Notes: a model not told the origin generated them from the letters alone. DNA of 64,000 bases from Limnohabitans sp. 2KL-51 (GCF_003063645.1 NZ_NESJ01000004.1:229923-293922); one strand, 5' to 3'. Counted from the stretch's first letter, positions 39,852 through 48,549 are shown. Made by a program: numbers and translations.

Positions 39852-41822
39852 TTACTTCAGACACACAGCGCGAATTTGATCGCCAAAGTGCGACGTGGCA
39901 GCGTATAAGAGATAGCGTCCACTAGGACTAAAGCGAGGATCCCACTCGTCCTCAGTTGTCGAAATGCGTCTAATTGGCTTTTGGTCGCGGTCGTCCAATC
40001 GCATGACGAACACATCGAAATTTCCTCCCTCTTTTTGGGCAAATGCCAGCATCGATCCATCGGCCGAAACTGCAGGATCCCACTGCTCATAGTTAGAGGG
40101 ACTTACAAGCCGCTTAGAAGAGACTTGATCAGTCGTTTTTTTTGCATGGACTTGGTAGCGCCCAGGTCCGTTGTTGATGAAATAGATGTCACCCTTTGCA
40201 CTTGCGAATGGTCGCCAGCTCTCTTCACTAGGGATGGTAAGAGGGTTAGGGACGGCTCCTGGCTCCCTAAGTGAATACAATATTGGAGGCTTTTGATCGG
40301 CATGTCGATATCCTGAAAAGTAAATGACACCATCCGAACCGACGTTTGCTATAGCACCGTTTAGTCCTTGGTCAGCAAGTAGGGCTTGTGCATTTCTTTC
40401 TTTAAGATCGAAGATCATCAGACGGCGGTCGTCTCCAGATCGCTGAGTAAAAAGAATCCGCTGCTCATCAATCCATGTCGGATGTTCAAGTCCTAGTGGA
40501 TCGCTGCTTCGAAAAATCTCATCTCTAGTGCCGGTCTTAACGTTCAATATAACAATAGCGCTTCCCTCTGAGTGATTGAGTTGAAACAATAGTCGCTGAT
40601 CAGAATTATCGAAGCTTGGGTAGCGTCCCCTTAGTACGTCCTCATGAAGAGTCGCAGTTAGGAGCGACTTTTCTCCTACGCGTATGTCAGCGCATGTGGC
40701 CCTATTTTGTGGAGAGTTCTTTTTGTTTTCACCCAAGATCTGATAAATCGTTTGAGCAATCTTTTCTGATGCCCACTTTGAACCGAAATTATTAAAATGA
40801 ATGTGGTCATCGTAAAAAAGAGAGGAGCCGCTAGATAGAATCTTCAACTCTTTAGCGAGATCGACAAGTCCAACCGATTGTGTTTTTGCAACACTGCGTA
40901 TAGCGTCGTTAAAACTATCTTGATCCACGGACGGCCGACCAAGCGGCTGTGTCATCAGCACTGGAACTTGGCCATTAGCTTTGATTACGGCTATGAGGTT
41001 GCGTAGGCTCTGCTCATAAAGATGAATGCGACGCGATGCTATCCCTGTATGCTCATCAAGAGCCCTCTCAGTAACCTTGATACCACGGCCGCTCTCTGCA
41101 TCACGGATTTTTCGAATCACTGCGTCGGCGAGGAATATCACATTACTATTAAGACGTGCCCATTCCCAAGAGAACTGGGCTAGGCCCCTTCCTGTCTCAA
41201 GGAGTCCAGTGGCTGTAGCCTCTGAATAATTTCCAAAGTTGGATCTATACGTTTCATTCAGTGTGAGTCGCAGTCTGTCATTAATGTTGTGCATTACGAC
41301 AACTATCTCAGCTTCACGGATTCTGCTAGAAGGATGGTTTAAGTAGAGATTGAGGCTGTCATGCGAGGTGTGTCCACGAACTCCCGCATTCAGCCCTTCA
41401 AAATTTTGCCCAGTAGACTTGCTAAGTTGAAACGGAGCAAGAAATGGAAACCGATACTGCTCATCTACCTCGTTGTTCTCAGTAGTTGATCCACCAAGAA
41501 AAAGTATTTTCCGTGCTGTAGCTTCGAACTGAATGTCTGGCGGGCCAAGAACGAGTCCAAATGGATCTGTGCGAAGCAGTCGGGTGGGGCCACCATCAGG
41601 TTGTTCATTGATGAACTCGTCGGCCAAATTCGGTTGTAGCCAGCGTGTGGTTGTATTCAACGGAGCAGACTCGTTCACGAATCTCTTAGTTTCCGTGCGA
41701 GTTAGCTTCACGTTCTCGGTTGAACCAGCAACTAATTCAGCTAAGGTAAGTGTCCCGAGCAAAAGCATAACTACTACGGCAATAAAAAATGCCTTTTTTG
41801 CGCGATTTCGAAGGGTAGACAT
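39852..41822 (-). CDS. Membrane-anchored SGNH hydrolase with TolB-like propeller
   Basis: The 656-residue protein has an N-terminal membrane helix (FFIAVVVMLLLGTLTLAE), an SGNH/GDSL hydrolase domain with the nucleophile block LFLGGSTTEN (Ser112) and the Asp-His block DDHIHFNNFGS (Asp339, His342), then a TolB/PD40-type beta-propeller region (HPTWIDEQRILFTQRSG, WDPAVSADGSMLAFAQ, WDPRFSPSGRYLLYA). It would act outside the inner membrane on an ester. Position after a carbamoyltransferase parallels SxtL. The propeller fusion is unusual. ATG 41822 chosen over TTG 41834. Confidence 0.8.
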   Translation of the reverse strand: MSTLRNRAKKAFFIAVVVMLLLGTLTLAELVAGSTENVKLTRTETKRFVNESAPLNTTTRWLQPNLADEFINEQPDGGPTRLLRTDPFGLVLGPPDIQFEATARKILFLGGSTTENNEVDEQYRFPFLAPFQLSKSTGQNFEGLNAGVRGHTSHDSLNLYLNHPSSRIREAEIVVVMHNINDRLRLTLNETYRSNFGNYSEATATGLLETGRGLAQFSWEWARLNSNVIFLADAVIRKIRDAESGRGIKVTERALDEHTGIASRRIHLYEQSLRNLIAVIKANGQVPVLMTQPLGRPSVDQDSFNDAIRSVAKTQSVGLVDLAKELKILSSGSSLFYDDHIHFNNFGSKWASEKIAQTIYQILGENKKNSPQNRATCADIRVGEKSLLTATLHEDVLRGRYPSFDNSDQRLLFQLNHSEGSAIVILNVKTGTRDEIFRSSDPLGLEHPTWIDEQRILFTQRSGDDRRLMIFDLKERNAQALLADQGLNGAIANVGSDGVIYFSGYRHADQKPPILYSLREPGAVPNPLTIPSEESWRPFASAKGDIYFINNGPGRYQVHAKKTTDQVSSKRLVSPSNYEQWDPAVSADGSMLAFAQKEGGNFDVFVMRLDDRDQKPIRRISTTEDEWDPRFSPSGRYLLYAATSHFGDQIRAVCLK

Positions 41823-41845
41823 TCCAGTTTTCAACTAATTTCTAG

Positions 41846-43681
41846 TTAGTCAAGAGAGTAAAGCTCATGATGCGGCCTTGGCGGTATTTCGGTTTGCTCG
41901 CTTTTTTCGAGAAAGCAATTACCTACAACGAGTGCATCGAGCCCTGTGCCTAAAAAGCAGCGAAAGGCATCTTCAGGCGTATTCACGATTGGCTCACCTC
42001 TTACGTTGAAAGACGTGTTGACCAATACGGGACATCCAGTAATTTCCTTAAATCGGGTCAGTAATCCGTGAAACCGCGGATTTACATCGCGACTGACTGT
42101 CTGAACTCGCGCAGTTCCGTCAACGTGAGTTACGGCCGGTATGGTCGATAGTTGTATTGATTGCTTATCCAACCCGACGATCTTATCGTCATTGTGGTTT
42201 ACTTGTAGCCGCTGCCGCTCCCCTACCTCACCAACCAATAACATGTATGGGCTCGGCTCCCGTAGGTCGAACCACTCATTTGCGTCCTCTTCACGGACAC
42301 TTGGGGCGAAAGGCCGGAATGACTCCCGAAACTTGATCTTCAGATTAAGTTGCCGCTGAGTCGAAGGTAATCTAGGGTCGGCGAGGATGCTTCTTGCACC
42401 AAGGGCCCGTGGGCCGAATTCCATGCGCCCAGTCATCCATCCAATCGCCTTTCCCTTAGCGATACTCTGGGCAGTTTTAGTTAGCAGTTCGTTTTCTTCT
42501 AATACCGTGAATCGAGCGCCGCATGATAACAAGCGTTGCTCAATATCTTTCTGAGAATACTCAGGTCCAAGTAGGGCGCCCTTCATTCCATCGCTTGGTG
42601 AAACGACGCGACTTTCCCCAAGAAGCTGGTAATACAAGGCCAGTGCCGCCCCGATCGCTCCACCCGCATCACCTGCAGCTGGCTGAATCCAAATCCGGTC
42701 AAAAATACCAGTCCGAGAGAGCTTTCCATTAGCTACACAGTTCAATGCCACACCGCCAGCCAGACAAAGATTTCGAGCACCGGTTTGACGTGATACTTCA
42801 CGCCCCAAAGTCAGAACGACTTCTTCAGTTACGGCTTGAATGGAGGCCGCAATATCAAGATGGCGAGTCTCAAGTGTTGCCTCCGATGTTCGTGGACTTC
42901 CACCGAACAATTCATGAAACGCTTCGTTGGTCATCGTCAAACCCGTGCAGTAATCGAAGTAGCGCAGGTTGAGAGCGAAGGACCCATCGGCTTTTACATC
43001 AATGAGATTGTCTTTGATTAAACTTATATACTTTGGAGTTCCATAAGGTGCTAGCCCCATTACCTTGTACTCGCCTGAGTTCACTCGAAAACCCAGGTAG
43101 TAAGTAAACGCTGAGTACAGAAGTCCAATTGAATGAGGAAATTGAATCTCTCGTTCAATCGCTAGACTATTCCCACTCCCGAATCCCATGGATGTGGTTG
43201 TCCATTCCCCGACCCCGTCCATCGTTAGTATTGCCGCCGACTCAAAGGGTGAAGGGAAAAATGCACTTGCCGCATGACTCAGATGATGCTCTGAGAAAGC
43301 TAAGCGAGGTGTCCAATTTACGTTTTGGCCCACGTGCTCTGTCAAGTCTTGCAACAACTGAGATTTTTGAAATAGCTTGTCCTTAATCCAACTAGGAAGG
43401 GCTAAAGAGAAGCTACGAAATCCTCTCGGAGCAAAAGCAAGGTACGTTTCCAGAAGTCTTTCAAACTTCAAAAAAGGCTTGTCGTAGAAAACGACGTAGT
43501 CGACTTCCGACGGCTGTGTGTTGGAAAATTCAAGGCAGAATCGAATCGCGTTTATTGGAAAGCTAGGATCATGCTTGACCCGCGTGAATCGTTCTTCTTG
43601 TGCCGCGCATTTGATCTCACCGTGCACCAGTAGACACGCAGCGGCATCATGGTAATAAGCGGAAATCCCAAGAATGCGCAT
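41846..43681 (-). CDS. O-carbamoyltransferase (NodU/CmcH, SxtI-like)
   Basis: The 611-residue protein matches the two-domain carbamoyltransferase family: MRILGISAYYHDAAACLL with the metal-binding His at the N-terminus, EERFTRVKHDPSFP, SEHHLSHAASAFFPSPF, LTMDGVGEW, LAGGVALNCVANG, GRMEFGPRALGARSIL and NTSFNVRGEPIV. These enzymes make carbamoyl-adenylate from carbamoyl phosphate and ATP and pass it to a hydroxyl group. It follows a DUF5989-like and an SxtJ-like gene with 4-5 base gaps, as in sxt clusters. The acceptor is unknown. Confidence 0.93.
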   Translation of the reverse strand: MRILGISAYYHDAAACLLVHGEIKCAAQEERFTRVKHDPSFPINAIRFCLEFSNTQPSEVDYVVFYDKPFLKFERLLETYLAFAPRGFRSFSLALPSWIKDKLFQKSQLLQDLTEHVGQNVNWTPRLAFSEHHLSHAASAFFPSPFESAAILTMDGVGEWTTTSMGFGSGNSLAIEREIQFPHSIGLLYSAFTYYLGFRVNSGEYKVMGLAPYGTPKYISLIKDNLIDVKADGSFALNLRYFDYCTGLTMTNEAFHELFGGSPRTSEATLETRHLDIAASIQAVTEEVVLTLGREVSRQTGARNLCLAGGVALNCVANGKLSRTGIFDRIWIQPAAGDAGGAIGAALALYYQLLGESRVVSPSDGMKGALLGPEYSQKDIEQRLLSCGARFTVLEENELLTKTAQSIAKGKAIGWMTGRMEFGPRALGARSILADPRLPSTQRQLNLKIKFRESFRPFAPSVREEDANEWFDLREPSPYMLLVGEVGERQRLQVNHNDDKIVGLDKQSIQLSTIPAVTHVDGTARVQTVSRDVNPRFHGLLTRFKEITGCPVLVNTSFNVRGEPIVNTPEDAFRCFLGTGLDALVVGNCFLEKSEQTEIPPRPHHELYSLD

Positions 43682-43685
43682 CTAA

Positions 43686-43835
43686 TCAGAAGATAGTGTA
43701 AATGAAAGGCGCAAGGATGGATCCTTTGGCGGCTACCATCAAACCTCCCAACGTGAGCATGATCAAAATAATCGGAAGGAGCCAGAGTTTTTTTCTGGCT
43801 CTAAGAAACTGAAGAAGTTCATAAAGAAGATTCAT
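43686..43835 (-). CDS. DUF5989-like small membrane protein (SxtK-like position)
   Basis: A 49-residue protein, MNLLYELLQFLRARKKLWL at the start and GSILAPFIYTIF at the end, with one central membrane helix. This is the conserved tiny membrane protein (DUF5989) that accompanies carbamoyltransferases in many clusters and takes the place of SxtK. It is shorter than usual gene-calling cut-offs and easily missed. The ATG at 43835 lies 5 bases after the SxtJ-like stop, and the carbamoyltransferase starts 4 bases after its own stop. Confidence 0.85.
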   Translation of the reverse strand: MNLLYELLQFLRARKKLWLLPIILIMLTLGGLMVAAKGSILAPFIYTIF

Positions 43836-43840
43836 TTTTT

Positions 43841-44236
43841 TTAGTATTGCTGTCTAAAAAAATCACTTTGCGAGCGCTCGAGCTGTTGCCGCGTAATCCA
43901 ATAAGTAGAACAGGTAGGGCGTTTAAGCCTCAAGGCGTCTCGGCCAACCAAGCGTGAAATAACAGCAGTAGGAGTCAATACGATGAAGTAGAGTGCTGCC
44001 AAAACTATGGGGCTGACGATAGAACCAATTCGCTCGCCTAGCCACAGCCATCCGTGCTTCAGTCTTGTGAATTTGGTTGGACAGCACAGGACCATGACTA
44101 CCATGACGGAGGTGAGCAAGATAAGTGACACAGAGAGAGCTACGTTTGATTTCCAAGCGGCATATAAGGCTGCAGATGCCGCACAGATGCAAAGCAATAC
44201 TCCGAACGCCCTGTCAGACGCAGTAGGTCTAGTCAT
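43841..44236 (-). CDS. SxtJ-family membrane protein
   Basis: The 131-residue protein has three hydrophobic segments (LLCICAASAALYAAW, LSVSLILLTSVMVVMVLC, IVLAALYFIVLTPTAVI) and the SxtJ-type pattern LKHGWLWLGERIG ... TPTAVISRLVGRD. SxtJ proteins accompany carbamoyltransferases; their biochemical role is not established. It is 52 bases after hxsC and begins the carbamoylation cassette. The short gap suggests it is read from the hxs promoter. Confidence 0.8.
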   Translation of the reverse strand: MTRPTASDRAFGVLLCICAASAALYAAWKSNVALSVSLILLTSVMVVMVLCCPTKFTRLKHGWLWLGERIGSIVSPIVLAALYFIVLTPTAVISRLVGRDALRLKRPTCSTYWITRQQLERSQSDFFRQQY

Positions 44237-44288
44237 TGAATAGTCGATTCAAATCAGTTAAAGCGTGGTGTAGCAACACTATGAATTT

Positions 44289-45461
44289 TCACAAAAAGGG
44301 TGTGATGGATTGGCTGTATCCGTTACGGATACCTGATGAAAAAAATCCACCGCATTCACTCTTTCGGACGCAAGGGGCACATTCTTTGGCAAACTCGTTT
44401 TTCCAATCTGATATGGACTTGACATATACAGGTAAGACATCTGGATTTACCAAGCAAAGAGGATGGTTGTAGACCGCTGTACGTATGCCGTAGCTTGTTA
44501 AAATTCTTACTGCTTCACTAAGCTGATCCTTGTATTCAATTGGATCTACCCAAAGGCTATCGATATTAGCCCTAGCAAAGCCGATATGCTCAAGTCCCAT
44601 CAATGCCACTTGATCGACAAAGAGGAGGTTGCGAGAAATAAAATTTGCCAGCTCTGACAAACCTTCACAGGTTTGTTTGTGGATGACTACTCGAATCTCA
44701 ACCCTCTGTCCATGGCGTTTAAGGTTGAGTACGCCTCGCACGGTCTCATCGAACGCGCCCTTGGATTGAACGACATAGTCATGCACACTCGCATCGGCAG
44801 AGTAAATTGGAATTCCGATCATTAGATCTGGGTGTTCTACTTGAGCGTAAGCCTTGGAAAACGCCTCATCTGCGAAGGCCCGCCCATTGGATAAAACATG
44901 CAAGCTCGTTTGGGGCAGCCAACTTTTGGTGTGATGGAGTAGCTTGATGAAGTCATCTCCGTATAACGTAGGCTCTCCTCCAGTGAAACCAATTTCTTTT
45001 GTTTCGCGAGGCATCATTTTTATAGCCTCGAAGGCTTCTGCTAGCAGCCAGCTGTCATCAACGCGCTTTGGCGGCTGCGAACACATCAGGCAATAGTGGT
45101 TACATTGCTCAGTCAGCAAAATACTGTTGTGGTTTGAATTGGCGCGAAAGAGCGATCGAATACGGCCGTCGGCTAACAAACTAACGACATCTCCATCGCC
45201 AAAGTAGTCAAACTCTAGGCCCAGACCGGTTGTTTTGTCAGGTGGAAACCCCTCCGAAGACGCACTAGGAAGAACAAAGTAGTGTCCGAAGCCAGTAGGT
45301 ACAGGTGAAGAATCTCTAGCTAGGAAGGCCTTCTTACCCCTGAGGGGCAAAGGCAAGTAGGGGTTGGTCGACAGACTGTAAAGACGCGGTTCCTTGATGT
45401 CAGAAAGTACGTCTGACTTACGAACGACTCGACCGGAGAGCATCAGCATCTGTTTGCCCAC
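44289..45461 (-). CDS. hxsC: His-Xaa-Ser system radical SAM maturase HxsC
   Basis: The 390-residue radical SAM enzyme has the cluster motif CNHYCLMC (Cys120, Cys124, Cys127), the SAM-binding GGEPTL, and a short C-terminal cysteine set (CAPCVRKSECGG), consistent with a second cluster. HxsC occurs as a pair with HxsB in the His-Xaa-Ser peptide system. Its start overlaps the hxsB stop by 19 bases. It would modify the HxsA repeats or help HxsB do so; the chemistry is not evident from sequence. Confidence 0.9.
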   Translation of the reverse strand: MGKQMLMLSGRVVRKSDVLSDIKEPRLYSLSTNPYLPLPLRGKKAFLARDSSPVPTGFGHYFVLPSASSEGFPPDKTTGLGLEFDYFGDGDVVSLLADGRIRSLFRANSNHNSILLTEQCNHYCLMCSQPPKRVDDSWLLAEAFEAIKMMPRETKEIGFTGGEPTLYGDDFIKLLHHTKSWLPQTSLHVLSNGRAFADEAFSKAYAQVEHPDLMIGIPIYSADASVHDYVVQSKGAFDETVRGVLNLKRHGQRVEIRVVIHKQTCEGLSELANFISRNLLFVDQVALMGLEHIGFARANIDSLWVDPIEYKDQLSEAVRILTSYGIRTAVYNHPLCLVNPDVLPVYVKSISDWKNEFAKECAPCVRKSECGGFFSSGIRNGYSQSITPFL

Positions 45462-46903
45462 CTCATAAAAATAGTTTTGACCTGCTGGTCAGACTTCATG
45501 CGCTCTAGGAGCAACTTCACCACGCCCATGATGCGCTTGCAAAATTCCGACTCGGGCTTGCGGCCGAGAACATCTCCATGCATTGCATGGTGATACACCG
45601 GATCAGCGCCGCACCAAGGCTCAAAAGCACAATCACTGCACATTGGCGCAGACAACGTAAATGAATCTTCAAGTGCGCCAAGCAGTACCTCATTGGTAAA
45701 AACATCCTCATAGCTGCTCGTAAAGAGGTTACCAATCTTAAAGGTTGTATCGTCCATTTCTCGTAGCATCCGACTTTCATCGGAGGCATAGATGTCCCCG
45801 TCATAGTTGAAGACTACGGCTGCGATGCCAGCACCCGATGGATTCATTAGGTCAACATAGCCTGGATCGTTTGACGTCAGCATTTTCGTCAACATTAGCG
45901 CAGCGAAATGCTCCGTGAACCGCACGCCTTGCTTGTTAAGTTCGATGATGTAGTCGAGACCTTCTTGATAGAACTTCAGCCACCTATCTACGTTGTATGC
46001 ACCATAGCTCTTTGTTTTAATCGCAAATCCATAGGGTGATAAATGGCGAAAGAAGATTCCATCAAAGCCATGCTTGAGATACTCGTCAACAATGTCTTTG
46101 GCTCGTGTCAGGCTAGCCGGTGAAGTAGTCATTAGGGCCGACACAGCGTCAAATCCGAGCACGCCTCGTGTTCTTTCTAGGCCCTCTACGAACCGCGCGT
46201 AACTGTCACGGCCTGGTCTGGGTCGGTTCCGATTGTGCAGGTCCTCTGGACCGTCGAGCGAAGTGGAAAGATAGACTTTATGAGACTTGCAAAAAACCAA
46301 AATTTCGTCTGTTACCAGAGTCAATGTGCTTGTGATCACAAATTGAAGATCACGTTTTTGAGTTTCGTTGATCTCTTTTGCCCTGAGTACGATGTGCTTG
46401 ACGAGATCGAAGTTGAGTAATGGCTCACCGCCCTGGAATTCGATCTTGATGGCAGGGTTCGGCGATCTGAAGACGATTGCAAGGGCTTTTTCAGCCATGT
46501 CAATCGTCATATCAAAGGCAACTTTGTTTTCAGACTGACGTGAGACTTGGCAGTATTGGCAGCTGTGATCGCAGCGAAGCGTAACCACGAAGATGTGCAA
46601 GTTGGTGAAGTTTCGTAGCTTGTTGTACTTCGTTCGAGTCTTTAGACCCAACAACTCAATGCTGGCTTCATCACCATTCTCTTTGATGAAGTGGCGAGAA
46701 CGCAGTAAAGAGTAAATTTTGCTATTCGGATCGAGCTTCTTACTAAGAGTCGCCTCCAAGTCTTCGCGTGAAATGAAGGCGAATTCACCTACAAAGTTTG
46801 TGATCACCACTTCGTGATCATCCAAGGGCTCAAATTTGAAGGGCAGCAGTTGATACTGGCCTTGAGTTGCCTTGTATTCGATAAGAGGGCTAAATTTTGT
46901 CAC
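45443..46903 (-). CDS. hxsB: His-Xaa-Ser system radical SAM maturase HxsB
   Basis: The 486-residue radical SAM protein has CDHSCQYC (Cys111, Cys115, Cys118), the EFQGGEPLLNFD SAM region, and a SPASM-like C-terminal domain with multiple cysteines (CSDCAFEPWCGADPVYHHA and a later CKR). This is the larger of the paired maturases of the Hxs system. It overlaps hxsD by four bases (ATGA) and hxsC by 19, showing tight coupling. Together with hxsA it suggests a ribosomally made, modified peptide or protein. Confidence 0.92.
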   Translation of the reverse strand: MTKFSPLIEYKATQGQYQLLPFKFEPLDDHEVVITNFVGEFAFISREDLEATLSKKLDPNSKIYSLLRSRHFIKENGDEASIELLGLKTRTKYNKLRNFTNLHIFVVTLRCDHSCQYCQVSRQSENKVAFDMTIDMAEKALAIVFRSPNPAIKIEFQGGEPLLNFDLVKHIVLRAKEINETQKRDLQFVITSTLTLVTDEILVFCKSHKVYLSTSLDGPEDLHNRNRPRPGRDSYARFVEGLERTRGVLGFDAVSALMTTSPASLTRAKDIVDEYLKHGFDGIFFRHLSPYGFAIKTKSYGAYNVDRWLKFYQEGLDYIIELNKQGVRFTEHFAALMLTKMLTSNDPGYVDLMNPSGAGIAAVVFNYDGDIYASDESRMLREMDDTTFKIGNLFTSSYEDVFTNEVLLGALEDSFTLSAPMCSDCAFEPWCGADPVYHHAMHGDVLGRKPESEFCKRIMGVVKLLLERMKSDQQVKTIFMRWANRC

Positions 46904-47184
46904 CCCTGTAATCCTGTGCGTGAAAACGTATAGGCCAGGATCAGGTTACGAACATCTTCAGTCTCTTCCTTGATTTTCTTTCGCAGCTGTTGATCAAGAA
47001 GTTCTCGTTTAAAGTTGGCAATGTGCTCATTAAACTTATCTTCGTGGCCTGCTACGGGCTCAATTTCGCATAGCCACTCTTCGCCAGCTGGTTCGATCAG
47101 TATGGTGACTCGATCAATGAAACGATAAGCTGCTTTTTGAGTTGCTTCGAGGCTATAGATTTCTTTGCTCAAATTCAATTTCAT
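46900..47184 (-). CDS. hxsD: His-Xaa-Ser system protein HxsD
   Basis: The 94-residue product (MKLNLSKEIYSLEATQKAAYRFIDR ...) matches HxsD: a small strand-helix protein ending in a helix with ETEDVRNLILAYTF. It probably acts as a recognition or carrier partner for the maturases, by analogy with other radical SAM peptide systems (inference). The start is the ATG at 47184; codons further upstream overlap the terminator hairpin. It sits between hxsA and hxsB. Confidence 0.88.
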   Translation of the reverse strand: MKLNLSKEIYSLEATQKAAYRFIDRVTILIEPAGEEWLCEIEPVAGHEDKFNEHIANFKRELLDQQLRKKIKEETEDVRNLILAYTFSRTGLQG

Positions 47185-47199
47185 TATGAAATCCGATAT

Positions 47200-47223
47200 A
47201 AAAAAGTCCGCCAAAGGCGGACT
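47200..47223 (-). terminator. Terminator-like attenuator between hxsA and hxsD
   Basis: AGTCCGCC-TTT-GGCGGACT (8-bp perfect stem) followed by TTTTTT on the reverse strand lies 24 bases after the hxsA stop and 16 before the hxsD start. It should end most transcripts after hxsA, leaving a smaller amount of mRNA for the maturases and the carbamoylation genes. Confidence 0.85.
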
Positions 47224-47247
47224 ATCAGACCGTTCAAAATTCGAGCA

Positions 47248-47538
47248 TTAGCGGCTAGAGTAGTGGGATCGGTGCGAACTGTGCGAGCTATGTGATCTGT
47301 GCGAAGAGTGGTATGCCATCAGCAAACCAGTATCTTCGGCTCTTTTGAGTACAAAATTGAACTCATCGCCGTTAGCATCCTTGATTGAAATGTTCTCACC
47401 AAGAGATGAAGTCTGAGCCATAGAGATGTTTTGTGAATCTTTCACAAATGAAGAGGCCGCAGCGTTTGAGGACGTTGGGGCAGCATCCGCGGCAAAGGCA
47501 GCTGCAAGAGTAGCGAATGCGGTAAGAAATTTTTTCAT
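47248..47538 (-). CDS. hxsA: His-Xaa-Ser repeat protein HxsA
   Basis: The 96-residue protein has a signal peptide (MKKFLTAFATLAAAFAADA), a linker, and a C-terminal tail of consecutive His-Xaa-Ser triplets (HSSHRSHSSHSSHRSHYS). It is the presumed substrate of HxsB/HxsC and is likely exported to the periplasm or surface. The ATG at 47538 follows AGGAG by five bases; a GTG two codons earlier is not favoured. It has its own strong promoter and a terminator after the stop, consistent with being the most abundant product. Confidence 0.93.
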   Translation of the reverse strand: MKKFLTAFATLAAAFAADAAPTSSNAAASSFVKDSQNISMAQTSSLGENISIKDANGDEFNFVLKRAEDTGLLMAYHSSHRSHSSHSSHRSHYSSR

Positions 47539-47558
47539 AAACACTCCTATTTCACATA

Positions 47559-47587
47559 AGCATATCGTGTCGCAAGGAAAATTGCAA
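47559..47587 (-). promoter_or_regulatory. Promoter of hxsA and the downstream run
   Basis: On the reverse strand TTGCAA (47582-47587) and TATGCT (47559-47564) are 17 bases apart. A start near 47552 gives a short leader containing AGGAG (47544-47548) before the ATG at 47538. Confidence 0.6.
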
Positions 47588-47650
47588 CATATTTTATTGA
47601 CCTGCCAACACCCTCAGCGTTAATTGAAATTTATTAAAATTAAAGTTTAA

Positions 47651-47680
47651 AGAGAATTTTTCAATTTAAATTAATTCTCT
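47651..47680. repeat. AT-rich inverted repeat between hxsA and an integrase gene
   Basis: AGAGAATT and AATTCTCT form an 8-bp perfect stem around a 14-base AT-rich spacer. It lies 46 bases after the integrase stop, so it may close that transcript, or it may be an operator. Confidence 0.35.
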
Positions 47681-47725
47681 ACTGATTCGGTTGCTTGTCT
47701 GCGAAGAGACCCGTTGAGATCAGGC

Positions 47726-48298
47726 CTAGACAAGTTCAACTGCAGCCTTCAACTGGGTTGGGCTGCTGTACAAATATGCGGCAGTGGTCTGGATGCTGCG
47801 ATGGCCAGCCAAAGTTTTGAGAATGTGAATGGCAGTGCCTTTGTTGGCCAATGACGTCAAAAACGTTCTGCGACCGCTATGACTGCTCGCACCTTGCAGT
47901 CCTGCACCTGAATACAACAACGCAAATGTCTGTGCTAGGCTATTTGCGCTGAACCCAGTACGGATGCTTTTTTGGCTCGCAAAAAATGGGTAGCTACGTT
48001 CCACGCACTTGGCCTGTGCTGCGTAAGTCTCCAACTCCTCGCGCAATTTGATGTTGACGAAAACTGTGCGAGCGTGTCTGCCCTTTGTCATGTCGGGTAG
48101 CAAGCGAATTTCTTCTTTCACTGTGCCATCTGTGTTGATCACGTCGCTCCAACGCAAGCAGGCCACCTCGCCAATGCGCAAGCCCGCCAGGTGCGTGAGC
48201 AACATCATTGCCCTGTTGCGCTGCGCAAAGCGGCGCGTGTCTATGTAGTCCAGTACGCGCGCCAATTCGTCTTTAGTCAGTGTTTTTGCCTGTGCCAT
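47726..48298 (-). CDS. Short tyrosine recombinase, catalytic domain only
   Basis: The 190-residue protein contains the whole catalytic set: Arg in HLAGLRIGEVACLRW, HSGRRTFLTSLANKG, GHRSIQTTAAYLY with the nucleophilic Tyr. It lacks the N-terminal core-binding domain of larger integrases, like FimB/FimE-type or orphan recombinases that act on nearby short inverted sites. Inverted repeats fitting such a role lie about 180 bases upstream of its start. It may be an invertase or resolvase for this island rather than the integrase of the whole element. Confidence 0.85.
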   Translation of the reverse strand: MAQAKTLTKDELARVLDYIDTRRFAQRNRAMMLLTHLAGLRIGEVACLRWSDVINTDGTVKEEIRLLPDMTKGRHARTVFVNIKLREELETYAAQAKCVERSYPFFASQKSIRTGFSANSLAQTFALLYSGAGLQGASSHSGRRTFLTSLANKGTAIHILKTLAGHRSIQTTAAYLYSSPTQLKAAVELV

Positions 48299-48421
48299 TT
48301 AAGTTCTCCTGTAATCATGTGTTTGCGTTGACTGCATTGTGTTTTCACATATTTATCTGGACAACCGGTGCCCGGCCAATGTGGCGGGTTTCAGACTAGA
48401 TCTGGCTCAGGATGAACTTCC

Positions 48422-48430
48422 TGTGGATAA
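48422..48430 (+). other. Single DnaA-box sequence
   Basis: TGTGGATAA, the reverse complement of the TTATCCACA consensus, stands in the repeat-rich gap 48299-48842. One box alone is weak evidence for an origin. Confidence 0.3.
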
Positions 48431-48473
48431 CTTTTTCGCTGAAATTTTCTTCAATGATTTCAATGCTCAACCA

Positions 48474-48511
48474 CCGAAATCATGGAAAAGCATGTTTTTC
48501 ATAGATTTCCG
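48474..48511. repeat. Inverted pair of the CTTTTCATAGATTTCGG repeat
   Basis: CCGAAATCATGGAAAAG (48474-48490) and TTTTTCATAGATTTCCG (48495-48511) are facing imperfect copies separated by 4 bases. Two inverted half-sites around a short spacer is the geometry of a tyrosine recombinase core site. It lies upstream of the short recombinase gene. Function is inferred. Confidence 0.45.
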
Positions 48512-48549
48512 CCGCGATTTCGCACTCTTTCAGTGCGCAGCAGGGCAGG

